Shown: piece by piece, positions 9,402 to 17,391 of the stretch
Layout: every line of letters starts with the position of its first letter
How positions within the stretch are numbered: position 1 is the first letter of the stretch
Assembly (NCBI GenBank): GCA_017540585.1
Contig: JAFYAT010000119.1
Coordinates: 1 to 64,000 of the forward strand
Reading direction: 5' to 3'
Length of the DNA: 64,000 bases
Origin: Bacteroidaceae bacterium
Lineage (GTDB): Bacteria; Bacteroidota; Bacteroidia; Bacteroidales; Bacteroidaceae
Program-made: the position numbers and the translations under genes
Notes under the pieces: model-generated
Seen by the model: the letters and a program-made list of their open reading frames with translations, nothing else
Database searches by the model: none
What the model was told of the DNA's origin: nothing

Positions 9402-9898
9402 CGATTTGTAACTATAACGGAAAACCATTGCCCTTTTTGGCTTCTGCTGTTTTCGCTATCTTCGCCTACACTCTTTTTCGTAGAACCTTAACAATTAATG
9501 TGTCTGTGTTCCGGATGGCGTTCCTCCCCTTCGAGGGAGGTTAGGAGTAGGCCGCTCATTATGACGTTTGTTAACCTTTTTATCGTCTTTTTGTAATATT
9601 TCATATTCAAATGTTTGGCTGTAAGGGATTACTTTCATATCTTTGTGGTGATTTATGCACAGAAGCCCATTTGTTGATGGGTGGATGTGGGTAAATGGTA
9701 CTTCGTTATCGGGGTGCTGACATAAAAGGCGTTTTCTACGCTTTGTTCTTGACTTTCTGAAACTTCGCAACTTTCAATCCAAGCAGGACAAGGTGACTGA
9801 GAATGTCCTCGGGTGGATTATATCCATGTGTGTACAGCAATAATTGTATCTTCTCATGAGGGTACGATTGTTCTGTACACTATACACATATATAATCA
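9402..9898. other. Gap without recognised gene
   Basis: Sequence between the 11-bp repeats and the structured leader. A minus-strand open frame (9495-9770) gives a basic, low-complexity translation ending in RRGGTPSG, derived from the CCTCCCC/GGGAGG intergenic repeat, and does not look like a protein. Nothing else was supported here. Confidence 0.5.
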
Positions 9899-9899
9899 C

Positions 9900-10007
9900 A
9901 TGGCGTGGGCTTCTGCAGTTGCTTGTTCTCTTGGAAAGGTATTGCGAAGACCTCAGAAGGTGGGACGAGTAACGAGACTCCCCGCCTTTTTTATTTTAAA
10001 CAATTAA
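9900..10007 (+). promoter_or_regulatory. Candidate leader with short ORF and terminator-like hairpin
   Basis: A 35-codon frame beginning ATGGCGTGGGCTTCTGC at 9900 runs through a hairpin whose arms AAGGTGGG (9957-9964) and CCCCGCCTT (9980-9988) are followed by a T run (to 9992). The layout, a short ORF overlapping an intrinsic terminator 80-100 bp upstream of a surface-protein operon, resembles an attenuator. That function is inference. The ORF could be fortuitous and the hairpin a plain terminator. Confidence 0.4.
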
Positions 10008-10086
10008 AGCGAAACCTTGGGAGGGGGAGTAGAACGTATATTGTATATCGATGTTGATTAACACACGCAATCAAACAATAGAATAT

Positions 10087-10260
10087 ATGAAAACAACGAA
10101 AACTTATTTAGCACCTTGTACAGAGGTGCGCAAGACAAGGGTGCGCATGAGCATTCTTGCAGGTAGCGATAATGCTATCAATGGTGTGAGTGGGGGAAAC
10201 ACAACAGTTCCAAGCATGCCATGGGATAATGGTGCGAGAATACGAACATTTATGGAATAA
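10087..10260 (+). CDS. Small protein upstream of the FISUMP lipoprotein
   Basis: A 57-residue frame (MKTTKTYLAPCTEVRKTRVR...) ending 18 bp before the lipoprotein gene. It has the feel of short Bacteroidales proteins that begin MK-K-Y-P-x-TEV and carry a Ser/Gly-rich middle (SILAGSDNAINGVSGGN), which often precede surface-protein genes; this is from memory. No signal peptide or known domain is seen. I chose ATG 10087 over an upstream ATG at 10051 because the MKTTKTYLAP start fits that pattern. Probably co-transcribed with the next gene. Confidence 0.55.
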   Translation: MKTTKTYLAPCTEVRKTRVRMSILAGSDNAINGVSGGNTTVPSMPWDNGARIRTFME

Positions 10261-10278
10261 TAGAACAAACGAAGGAAT

Positions 10279-11853
10279 ATGAAAAGGATTTCATTTATGT
10301 CAATAGCGATGGTTACGCTATTGGCATCATGTAGTTCCGACATGGAACTGTCACAGACAGGTGAGAAGTTTGATGGTAAGGTGACACTCAGCGCACCTGC
10401 TTACGAGTATGAAGATGGCACGCGTACCACTCTCACAAGTTCAGAAAGCGGTATAAGCTTTGCTTGGGATGATGACGAGACTATTGGTATCTTCCCTATT
10501 GCGCCAACAACAAATGCACAAGCACATCAGAAATTGGATAATGGTTCAAACAATGGAACAAAGTCTTCTTTTGACGGAGCTGGCTGGGCACTCCTCCGTG
10601 GTAATACTTATGCAGCTTACTATCCTTTCCAAACAAAAGAATATGAAGATTACACAAAGATTCCTATTGACATGACAGGTCAGACACAGAATGGTAATGG
10701 CACTCTTGCTCATATCGGTGCTGGCTATGACTATATGTATGCAACAGCATCCGTTCCTAAGAATGGTGACGTTAGTTTTGACTTCAATCATGTTTGCTCT
10801 ATTGTTAAACTTGAGCTTACTATGCCTGTGGCAGCTACATGGGAGAACGTGACTCTTTCAAGTGGAAGTAGCGTGTTTATTACAAAGGCAACTATGAATG
10901 CATCTACAGGTGCTATTGCATCTGTCACAAAGTCTTCATCAGTTGTGCTCAGCCTCAGTAATGTTAGTACGACATCTGCAAATCAGAAACTGGAACTCTA
11001 CATGGCTGTACTTCCAACTACGACAGGTGACTTGACAGTCAAGGCACGTACATCAGCTAATTATGACTATACTGCCACTCTTTCAAGTAAGACGCTCAAG
11101 GCAGGTAAGGCACACTTGTTGACGGCAACTCTCGTTGCCGCAACTTTTACTGGCGATGGCGTTGAGAACGGCCACGCATACGTTGACCTCGGCTTGTCTG
11201 TAAAGTGGGCAACCATGAACGTTGGTGCGTCAAGCCCTGCTGATTATGGCAACTACTATGCATGGGGCGAGACAAAGGCATACAATGAAGCAGATGAAAC
11301 GAATTTGACGAACTACAACTATAACTCCAAGTCATCATACGTCAAGACATATTATGCCTATAGCACTTACAAGTGGTGCAACGGGTCGTCTGATTCCATG
11401 ACCAAGTACGGAACAGTTGATAACAAAACGACTCTTGATTCGGAAGACGATGCCGCCAGCGTGAACTGGGGCGGCAAGTGGCGTATGCCAACACATACGG
11501 AGCAGTTAGAACTCGTAGACAACTGCTACTGGGTATGGACAAGTAGTTATAATAGCACTGGCAAGGCTGGTTACATTATCTACAAGGCTAAGTCATCATC
11601 AGACAAGGGACAGGTGGTGACATCAGGCAATACTCCTTCAAGCAGTTATTCTTTGTCTGACTCTCACATTTTCCTTCCTGCCGCAGGCTGTCGCAACGGT
11701 GGTTTGCTCTGGTATGCTGGTTCGAGCGGCTACTACTGGTCGGCTTCGGTCTGCGACGGCTACGTGAGGAGGTTCTACTTCAATTCGAGCAGATTCGACC
11801 GCGACAGCTACGGCTGTTGGGACGGTCCGAGTGTGCGTGCAGTCTGCGAGTAA
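10279..11853 (+). CDS. Fimbrillin-like lipoprotein with C-terminal FISUMP domain
   Basis: A 524-residue lipoprotein: the lipobox LLASC ends at about residue 18. Residues about 30-290 resemble the fimbrillin (Mfa-like) family (TTLTSSESGISFAWDDDETIGIFP; YAAYYPF; FDFNHVCSIVKLELT). From about 295 a FISUMP (Fibrobacter succinogenes major paralogous) domain follows, starting YVDLGLSVKWATMNVGA and ending SVRAVCE. It should be surface-exposed and anchored in the outer membrane. The last 50 residues carry many NNC codons at positions that are usually Asn/Tyr/Ser-rich in such domains, e.g. GAC CGC GAC AGC TAC GGC, as expected of a mutagenised variable region. A strong hairpin at 11942-11976 follows. 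Confidence 0.85.
   Translation: MKRISFMSIAMVTLLASCSSDMELSQTGEKFDGKVTLSAPAYEYEDGTRTTLTSSESGISFAWDDDETIGIFPIAPTTNAQAHQKLDNGSNNGTKSSFDGAGWALLRGNTYAAYYPFQTKEYEDYTKIPIDMTGQTQNGNGTLAHIGAGYDYMYATASVPKNGDVSFDFNHVCSIVKLELTMPVAATWENVTLSSGSSVFITKATMNASTGAIASVTKSSSVVLSLSNVSTTSANQKLELYMAVLPTTTGDLTVKARTSANYDYTATLSSKTLKAGKAHLLTATLVAATFTGDGVENGHAYVDLGLSVKWATMNVGASSPADYGNYYAWGETKAYNEADETNLTNYNYNSKSSYVKTYYAYSTYKWCNGSSDSMTKYGTVDNKTTLDSEDDAASVNWGGKWRMPTHTEQLELVDNCYWVWTSSYNSTGKAGYIIYKAKSSSDKGQVVTSGNTPSSSYSLSDSHIFLPAAGCRNGGLLWYAGSSGYYWSASVCDGYVRRFYFNSSRFDRDSYGCWDGPSVRAVCE
11690..11853 (+). other. Candidate hypervariable region at the FISUMP C-terminus
   Basis: Codons here include TGC GAC GGC TAC and GAC CGC GAC AGC TAC GGC. 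Each can arise from AAC or TAC by changing adenines only, which is the signature of adenine-specific diversification in DGR variable regions. The fixed framework (YYWSAS, SVRAV) matches C-type-lectin-like DGR targets as I remember them. No template repeat or reverse transcriptase was found in the window, so a remote DGR or ordinary paralogue divergence are both possible. Confidence 0.4.
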
Positions 11854-11941
11854 GAAGCCCAAGAAGCCTATGGCTTAATTGATAATTGAAAATGGATAAT
11901 TGATAACTAAGCGAAGCGGTCTCTCTGACCGCAATAAAGTG

Positions 11942-11976
11942 ATTAGCCGTTCGGAACAAGCATCCGAACGGCTAAT
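11942..11976 (+). terminator. Terminator-like hairpin after the FISUMP gene
   Basis: Perfect 14-bp stem (ATTAGCCGTTCGGA and its complement) with a 7-nt loop, 89 bp after the stop codon. There is no long T run, so it may also act as a 3'-stabilising hairpin. Confidence 0.65.
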
Positions 11977-12182
11977 GTCGTATATTTGTGGAATGTGTGA
12001 GAGTGGAGTAATTTCAATATATGTGGATTTGTCATGTCTTTGCGACAAAAGTGAGTGAGACTTGAAAGTTCTTCACAAAACAAAACACTATGAAGTATGA
12101 CAGCAAGACTTTAAAGGTCAAAACCACAAATCAACAAACAACTTGTGCCTGTGGAAGAACCAAAAACAGATTGTGAACCGGC

Positions 12183-12317
12183 GAAAAGAAAAACAAGATA
12201 TCAAAGATTGAGACTGGGTCTAACGTAACATTCCATACTGTCGCAAAGATATTCAGAGCTATGGGAGTGAATGCCATGCTTGACCTCGGTAGTATAGGCA
12301 AAGTTGCTTTAGTTTGA
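12183..12317 (+). pseudogene. Relic of an XRE-type helix-turn-helix protein
   Basis: This 44-codon frame reads ISKIETGSNVTFHTVAKIF followed by RAMGVNAMLDLGSIGKVALV and a TGA stop. It looks like the second half of an XRE/HipB-type DNA-binding domain. It has no start codon and is closed upstream by an in-frame TGA. An ATG at 12091 (MKYDSKTLKVKTT) opens in a different frame and closes at about 12175, so at least one frameshift separates the two. The original may have been an antitoxin-like repressor, which is inference. Confidence 0.45.
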
Positions 12318-12328
12318 TTATTGCTAAC

Positions 12329-12425
12329 ACATATAAACGAAAGAAGGGCAGCGATGTGGCTACCCTTCTTTCGTTTATATGTGTGAAGTTTGCAATCTGT
12401 TATTCGCTTACTTTTGCCCTTGCGT
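12329..12425. repeat. Partial copy of the flotillin operon 3' end and its hairpin
   Basis: Positions 12329-12425 resemble 12693-12790: both hold GAAGGGCAGC-GATGT-GGCTNCCCTTC hairpins, then TCGTTTATATGTG and TTATTCGCTTACTT, which in the second copy are the last codons of the flotillin gene. In the first copy the inverted repeat is longer (ACACATATAAACGAAAGAAGGG with its complement). The copy marks a local duplication, and either hairpin could terminate transcription. Confidence 0.6.
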
Positions 12426-12578
12426 CTATGTCTCTGGATATAGACGAGCAATCCTCTTGTGCATTTCCTTTGCTTTCCTCGCTTCTTCTTCGCAGTTTAT
12501 CTGCAAACTCTTTGATTGAGCAATTTTCTTTAAGCATCTTTCAACGGATTCTTTATGAAATGAGTTTATGTAAGTCAT
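12426..12578 (-). CDS. Small basic hypothetical protein
   Basis: A 50-residue frame (MTYINSFHKESVERCLKKIAQ...ARKAKEMHKRIARLYPET), predicted helical and charged. A -7 box match (CAAAAGTA on the plus strand, 12639-12646) sits upstream, at the expected place for a start at 12578. A longer start at 12641 would overlap that box. No family was recognised. It lies between the duplicated flotillin 3' ends and could be a fragment. Confidence 0.3.
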   Translation of the reverse strand: MTYINSFHKESVERCLKKIAQSKSLQINCEEEARKAKEMHKRIARLYPET

Positions 12579-12702
12579 AATCACTTGTTTGTTGGTTATG
12601 TGTCTCTCGTGTATGTCATTACGATAAGAACTACAATGCAAAAGTACGATTTTTTTGCAAGTGGGAGAATGAAAATCTCGTTTTTTTTCATATTGTTAAC
12701 AC

Positions 12703-12730
12703 AAGAAGGGCAGCCGATGTGGCTGCCCTT
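12703..12730 (-). terminator. Terminator of the nfeD-flotillin operon
   Basis: Inverted repeat GAAGGGCAGCC / GGCTGCCCTTC around GATGT, about 30 bp downstream of the flotillin stop on the minus strand, followed on that strand by TTGTG and an A/T-rich tract. Confidence 0.6.
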
Positions 12731-12761
12731 CTGTCGTTTATATGTGAAACTTGGAAATCTA

Positions 12762-14159
12762 TTATTCGCTTACTTCTTCAAAGTCCTTGGCTCGTTCCTC
12801 TTCCTTCTTCTCACCCTTCTTGGCAAGGTACTCAGGGAGAGCAAGACCTGCCTGGTCGAAGAGTTCGTTGAGTGGAGGTACAGACTTCATGAGACCAGAG
12901 AGGAAGTTGGCTGTGCTTCCCTTGCCGTCAGCACCGTTACCGCTATCCCAAACTGTTACGTGGTCGATGTTGATGCCCTTGACAGCTTCAACCTGAGTCT
13001 TGACGAGTTCTGGGAGTTTCTCAAGGAGGAGGAGCATGTATGCCTTGTTGGCATCACCACCTGCTGCCTCAACCATCTTGTCGTAACCTGCTGCCTGACG
13101 AGAGAGAATCTCGTAGAGACCGCGTGCCTCTGCTTCCATCTTGGCGTATGCAGCATCAGCCTCACCCTTGGCGTTGACACGAATCTTCTCTGCCTCTGCC
13201 TCTGCCTCGATAATCTTACGCTTCTTCTCAATCTCCTGACTTACGAGCACGTTGGCACTCTGTGTTGCACGTTCACGGTCGGCACGAGCATCCTCGGCAA
13301 GCTTTTCTGCTGAGTAAGCCTCCTCAAGAGCCTTTGCCTGTGCTACCTTCTCGGCTGCTGTTGCCTTACGGAGAGCTTCAGCCTCACGCTCACGACGGTC
13401 GGCATCAGAGTTGGCAATCTGTACCTTAGCCTCATTCTCACCCTGTACTGCCTGTGCATTAGCCTCGGCTGTACGTACACGTGTCTCACGGTTAGCTTCT
13501 GCCTTACCGATTTCACCAATCTTCTCCTGCTCTGCTACACGTACCTTAGCCTCATTGATGGCCTTGGCAGCAGCTTCCTGTCCGAGAGCCTCGATATAGC
13601 CAGACTCGTCGTTGATATCCGTTACGTTTACGTTGATGAGACGGAGACCGATCTTCTTGAGCTCACCTTCCACGTTGCTTGAGATAGCCTCAAGGAACTT
13701 GTCGCGGTCGCTGTTGAGTTCCTCGATACTCATGGTAGCGATAACGAGACGCAACTGACCGAAGAGAATATCACGTGCGAGTTCCTGAATCTGTCCTGCT
13801 GTAAGTCCGAGAAGACGCTCAGCGGCAGCATTCATGCAGTCTGGGTCTGTTGATATTGCAACTGTGAATCGACATGGCACGTCCACACGAATGTTCTGGC
13901 GAGAGAGTGCGTTAGTGAGGTTGGCGTCGATGCTTATTGGTGTAAGTGAAAGGTAAGCATAGTCCTCGACGATAGGCCATACGAAGGCACCACCACCATG
14001 TACACACTTTGCTGACTTCTTGTTTGCCGAGCTACCTCCATAGATTACGAGAATCTTGTCTGAAGGACAACGACGGTAGCGGTTTACGATTGCTGTGAAG
14101 AGCACTACGACTACAACGACAGCTGCGATAATTACGGGCATTCCCATTGTAAAATCCAT
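12762..14159 (-). CDS. Flotillin-like SPFH/Band 7 membrane-scaffold protein
   Basis: A 465-residue protein. One N-terminal membrane helix (about residues 8-25, VIIAAVVVVVVLFTAIV) is followed by an SPFH domain (about 30-210) and a long Ala/Glu-rich coiled coil (about 215-370, repeated AEA-EKI-AEE patterns), then a C-terminal tail. This is the architecture of FloT/YqiK flotillins, which oligomerise in the inner membrane and organise membrane domains. It follows the NfeD gene by 231 bp in the same direction, the usual pairing. The exact role is not known from sequence. Confidence 0.92.
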   Translation of the reverse strand: MDFTMGMPVIIAAVVVVVVLFTAIVNRYRRCPSDKILVIYGGSSANKKSAKCVHGGGAFVWPIVEDYAYLSLTPISIDANLTNALSRQNIRVDVPCRFTVAISTDPDCMNAAAERLLGLTAGQIQELARDILFGQLRLVIATMSIEELNSDRDKFLEAISSNVEGELKKIGLRLINVNVTDINDESGYIEALGQEAAAKAINEAKVRVAEQEKIGEIGKAEANRETRVRTAEANAQAVQGENEAKVQIANSDADRREREAEALRKATAAEKVAQAKALEEAYSAEKLAEDARADRERATQSANVLVSQEIEKKRKIIEAEAEAEKIRVNAKGEADAAYAKMEAEARGLYEILSRQAAGYDKMVEAAGGDANKAYMLLLLEKLPELVKTQVEAVKGINIDHVTVWDSGNGADGKGSTANFLSGLMKSVPPLNELFDQAGLALPEYLAKKGEKKEEERAKDFEEVSE

Positions 14160-14216
14160 AATGTTATTAAGTTTAAGTTATTATTTAGTTAGTTTGTTCT
14201 CTTACTCAACTTTAGC

Positions 14217-14362
14217 TTGAAGTTAAAGAGGAGTTAAAAAGAAGTTATATAGGAAGTTAAAAAGACGAATGTCTATCGCATCGTGATTTCAAAACAATCA
14301 GCAAAGGAGTATCGTCTTTTTAACTCCTTTTTAACTCCACTATAACTACTCTATAACTACAC
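14217..14362. repeat. Paired inverted 11-bp repeats between nfeD and flotillin
   Basis: On the left AGTT recurs at 14221, 14232, 14243 and 14255. On the right its complement AACT recurs at 14322, 14333, 14344 and 14355, exactly 11 bp apart. The innermost arms GTTAAAAAGACGA (14256-14268) and TCGTCTTTTTAAC (14312-14324) pair perfectly. The transcript of the operon would form a long imperfect hairpin between its two genes. Confidence 0.8.
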
Positions 14363-14390
14363 AAAGTAAACTTATAAAATATGAGTTATA

Positions 14391-14972
14391 TTAGATTTCC
14401 TCTACGAGGAGGGTCTTGTTGTCAAGAACCTTTGTCACGATGATGCGCTTGCCAGAAGGAATCTCGTTGCCTTCGGTGATGGCAGGCATCTCATGTATGG
14501 AACCTCCAAGACTTATCTGCACCTTGCCTGCTCCTGTGTTGTTTGCAGGAATACGGAGATAGACTTCTGCTTCCTTGCCAAGAGAATCGTTGATATCAAC
14601 TGCACCGTTTGACTCAAGTCGCATGAGGCGTTTGCGGAGGAATACATACATGTATCCGAAGCCAATACCGATGGCTATTGCCACGACGAAGAGTAGGAAC
14701 TTGACAGGGATGACGTTGTAGAAGCTGATACCTGCCCAGCCGAAACCAACGAAGAAGTTGACGAGGCTGCGGATGGAGAACAGGCTCATGTAGCCACCCG
14801 TGTCCATGGTGTCGCCGTCAAAGTCGGCATCCATATCCATCTCGGCATTGTCCATTCCGATAAGGGTCATTACTGTCTGTATGGCAAACACTCCCGAACT
14901 GATGAGTGCGCATCCCCAGAAGATTTGAAGACTTGGGTCAAGCCCAAGATACCATGTTGTTAATTCATTCAT
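14391..14972 (-). CDS. NfeD-like membrane protein
   Basis: A 193-residue protein with hydrophobic segments at about 15-37, 66-85 and 88-110, and a C-terminal OB-fold-like domain (about 120-193) with KEAEVYLRIPANNTGAGKVQISLGG, typical of the NfeD/YuaF group. These proteins act with flotillins in the membrane. Here the gene immediately precedes the flotillin gene, so the two probably form an operon. A middle acidic loop (MDMDADFDGDTMD) is a local peculiarity. Confidence 0.85.
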   Translation of the reverse strand: MNELTTWYLGLDPSLQIFWGCALISSGVFAIQTVMTLIGMDNAEMDMDADFDGDTMDTGGYMSLFSIRSLVNFFVGFGWAGISFYNVIPVKFLLFVVAIAIGIGFGYMYVFLRKRLMRLESNGAVDINDSLGKEAEVYLRIPANNTGAGKVQISLGGSIHEMPAITEGNEIPSGKRIIVTKVLDNKTLLVEEI

Positions 14973-15097
14973 GTTTATTAAGGTTTTAATTGTTAAAGTA
15001 TTGTTTTTACTATCACAAGACCTAAGCCTTTATTGTTTTATACTAAATCTAAGACATTTCTCTACAATACCGATGATACTTTATTGTCAATACTGAG

Positions 15098-15152
15098 AGT
15101 CTCATGTAAGTCTCATATAAGTCTCATGTGAGTCAGTACTTAGTCAGTACTT
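15098..15152. repeat. Five tandem 11-bp repeats (AGTCTCATGTA then AGTCAGTACTT)
   Basis: Five contiguous 11-bp units: three close to AGTCTCATGTA and two identical AGTCAGTACTT units. They lie in the divergent gap between nfeD and the radical SAM gene, within the probable nfeD leader if the minus-strand box at 15274-15281 (TATATTTG) is used. Confidence 0.85.
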
Positions 15153-15345
15153 CAAAATAAGGTTTTTTTGATACTATATTATCTTTTTCGATTAAGTATC
15201 CCGAACAAAGGACGTAAACAGATGTCTCGGTTTTATTCCTTATTCGTTGGCCTTTTGTTTTTGTTTGACGTTGCAAATATAGTTGAACTTTCGTATTATC
15301 TACTCATAATCGCAATAAAAAAGAATATTTTATTCAAAAAAGCCT

Positions 15346-15353
15346 TATCTTTG
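15346..15353 (+). promoter_or_regulatory. -7 box for the radical SAM gene
   Basis: TATCTTTG, a full consensus match, 40 bp upstream of the ATG at 15394. No clear -33 TTTG. Confidence 0.6.
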
Positions 15354-15393
15354 CATCGTTTTATCAATACATTATTTTTGAATTTTAAGTATA

Positions 15394-16173
15394 ATGTCCA
15401 CTATAATATATCCATCGCCGATATTCGGTCCAATACACAGCCGTCGTCTCGGAGTATCGTTAGGTATCAATCTCTTGCCAAAGGATGGCAAGTTCTGTAC
15501 CTTCGACTGCGTCTATTGCGAATGTGGCTTCAATGCATGGCATCCTGCTCATAATAAAGTACCTACACGTATTGAGGTACGTGAAGCTCTTGAAGCAAAG
15601 CTTCAGGATATGGTCAAGAATGGTCCTCGCCCTGATGTGTTTACATTCGCAGGCAATGGCGAGCCGACAGCCAATCCAGAGTTCCCGGAGATAATAAACG
15701 ACACTCTTGAGTTGCGTGACAAATATTTTCCAGAAGCCAAAGTGAGCGTTCTCTCAAACGCAACACTTTGCGGAAAAACGAAAGTGCGTGAAGCCTTGCT
15801 CAAGGTTGACAATAACATCCTCAAGCTTGACACGGTAAATGCCGAGTACATTATGAATGTTGACCGTCCTGTTGTACACTATGATGTGAAGCAGGTTGTC
15901 GAGAACATGAAGGCTTTCAATGGCAAGTGTATCATACAGACGATGTTCATGAAGGGAACGACCGATGCTGGTGTGAACGTGGATAACACCACGGACGATT
16001 ATGTTCTTCCTTGGCTCAAGGCGGTCAAAGAGATTGCACCACGTCAGGTGATGATTTACACCATAGACCGTGAGACGCCTGATCATGGTCTCCTGAAGGC
16101 TACGCACGAGGAACTGGATAGGATAGTTGCCTTATTGGAAAAGGAAGGCATAAAGGCAAGTGCATCGTATTGA
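15394..16173 (+). CDS. Radical SAM protein
   Basis: A 259-residue protein with the radical SAM cluster motif CTFDCVYC (CxxxCxxC) near residues 34-41, then FTFAGNGEPTANPEF (the GGE-like SAM motif) and VLSNATL. It binds a 4Fe-4S cluster and SAM. The family is close to uncharacterised cytosolic radical SAM proteins of about 250 residues with an N-terminal FGPIHSRRLG segment. The substrate is unknown, and no partner gene next to it points to one. The ATG at 15394 fits both the promoter position and the start of the family. Confidence 0.85.
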   Translation: MSTIIYPSPIFGPIHSRRLGVSLGINLLPKDGKFCTFDCVYCECGFNAWHPAHNKVPTRIEVREALEAKLQDMVKNGPRPDVFTFAGNGEPTANPEFPEIINDTLELRDKYFPEAKVSVLSNATLCGKTKVREALLKVDNNILKLDTVNAEYIMNVDRPVVHYDVKQVVENMKAFNGKCIIQTMFMKGTTDAGVNVDNTTDDYVLPWLKAVKEIAPRQVMIYTIDRETPDHGLLKATHEELDRIVALLEKEGIKASASY

Positions 16174-16214
16174 AATTAAGAATTAATAATTCGCAATTAA
16201 GATTTAATTCTTAA

Positions 16215-16293
16215 ACACAGAGAACTCAGAGAAGAAAAAATCTAATCTCTGTTTTTTTTAGAAAAACTCCGTGTCCTCTGTGTTCTCTGTGTT
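16215..16293. repeat. CACAGAG-family inverted repeat
   Basis: Left arm AACACAGAGAACTCAGAGAA (from 16215) and right arm ending CTCTGTGTTG (16293) pair imperfectly and lie between the radical SAM and acyltransferase genes. Same family as 1991-2069. Confidence 0.75.
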
Positions 16294-16329
16294 GAAGAAA
16301 TTTTCGTTCTAAAACTCATAACTCATTTC

Positions 16330-17148
16330 ATGGCTCGACTGATAGATATAGACGCTGTGGTAAAGCAGAAGGTGCCACAGCATTACGATAAGATTCCAAA
16401 GTTTGTCCTGACATTTGCCAAGTGGCTCCTGTGTCAGAAACAGCTCAACGAGATACTCTCCAAGTATGATGGCATTAAGGGCGTGGAGTTTGCAGATTGC
16501 GTTACTCGTCACCTTAACGTAAGTTATTCCTTGGTTGGAGAGGAAAATCTTCCTAAGGAGGGTAGGTACGTCTTTACTTCCAATCATCCTCTTGGTGGTT
16601 TCGACGGTATCTCCTACATCAAGCTTCTTGGAGGACGTTACACTAAGTTTAAGGTCATCGTGAATGATATCCTCATGAACCTTGAACCTCTGCGATGTAT
16701 GTTCCTTCCTGTGAACACCCTTGGCGCACAGAAGCGTGAGGACATGGAAGCCATAGAGCGTGTGTACCAGAGTGACGACACTCAGATAATGACATTCCCT
16801 GCAGGATTCTGTTCACGCTATATTGACGGCAGGATTCAGGACATCGCTTGGAAGAAGTCTGTCATCCGTCAGGCTGTTGACTCCAAGCGTGACATCGTGC
16901 CGATGTACTTTGACGGTCGCAACTCCATATTCTTCTACAGCCTCGAAGTCCTTCGCCGTAAGCTTGGCATGAAGTTTAATATAGGTCTCATCCTCCTTCC
17001 TTGGCAGACAGTCAGGACTGCACGCAATAAAAGATTTAAAGTATATATAGGAAAACCTATTCCTTGGCAGACCTTCGACAATAGTCGTACGCTTGCCGAA
17101 TGGACAGAGTGGCTCAGGGAACAGAGTTATAGTCTGAAGGGAAAGTAA
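16330..17148 (+). CDS. Lysophospholipid-type acyltransferase
   Basis: A 272-residue protein resembling PlsC/LPLAT acyltransferases. The HX4D-like active-site motif appears as SNHPLGGFDG (about residues 84-93), and FPAGFCSRY takes the place of the FPEGTRS motif. Such enzymes transfer acyl groups to glycerophosphate or to aminolipids at the inner membrane. Relatives in Bacteroidales take part in glycine- or ornithine-lipid synthesis, but no partner N-acyltransferase is adjacent, so the substrate is not assigned. The 3' end overlaps a terminator hairpin (17133-17166). Confidence 0.75.
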   Translation: MARLIDIDAVVKQKVPQHYDKIPKFVLTFAKWLLCQKQLNEILSKYDGIKGVEFADCVTRHLNVSYSLVGEENLPKEGRYVFTSNHPLGGFDGISYIKLLGGRYTKFKVIVNDILMNLEPLRCMFLPVNTLGAQKREDMEAIERVYQSDDTQIMTFPAGFCSRYIDGRIQDIAWKKSVIRQAVDSKRDIVPMYFDGRNSIFFYSLEVLRRKLGMKFNIGLILLPWQTVRTARNKRFKVYIGKPIPWQTFDNSRTLAEWTEWLREQSYSLKGK

Positions 17149-17166
17149 ATCCCTTCAGATTTTTTT
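17133..17166 (+). terminator. Intrinsic terminator overlapping the acyltransferase stop
   Basis: Stem TCTGAAGGGA (17133-17142) with TCCCTTCAGA (17150-17159), then seven Ts. The left arm is inside the coding sequence, whose stop is at 17146-17148. Confidence 0.8.
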
Positions 17167-17333
17167 GTCTATTGTCTTTGGGCTTCATTCTATCGTCTTT
17201 CACTCTCAATTATGTTTTTTGATTTTTGTATTGTCAATTTCTCCTCCCGACATTCTGCATACTTCATTTTTTATTCTTATCTTTGACTTTGTCGAAGATA
17301 CTTACGCTCAGAAATAAAAATGAACGAATTCAT

Positions 17334-17364
17334 TTTGTATTTCTCTCGCTTATTCGTATCTTTG
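17334..17364 (+). promoter_or_regulatory. Promoter of the DUF1846 gene
   Basis: TTTG at 17334-17337, 19-bp spacer, TATCTTTG at 17357-17364: a complete Bacteroidetes promoter. It rules out the open-frame start at 17320 and supports ATG 17392. Confidence 0.8.
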
Positions 17365-17391
17365 CAACCCGTAAACATTAATAGAAGGATA

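Noticed and set aside
10279..12760. A complete diversity-generating retroelement
   Set aside because: No reverse transcriptase, Avd-like gene or template repeat was found downstream of the lipoprotein; only a candidate variable region is reported.
12585..13313. Plus-strand 242-codon frame opposite the flotillin gene
   Set aside because: It is the antisense of the flotillin coiled coil; the codon pattern belongs to the minus strand.
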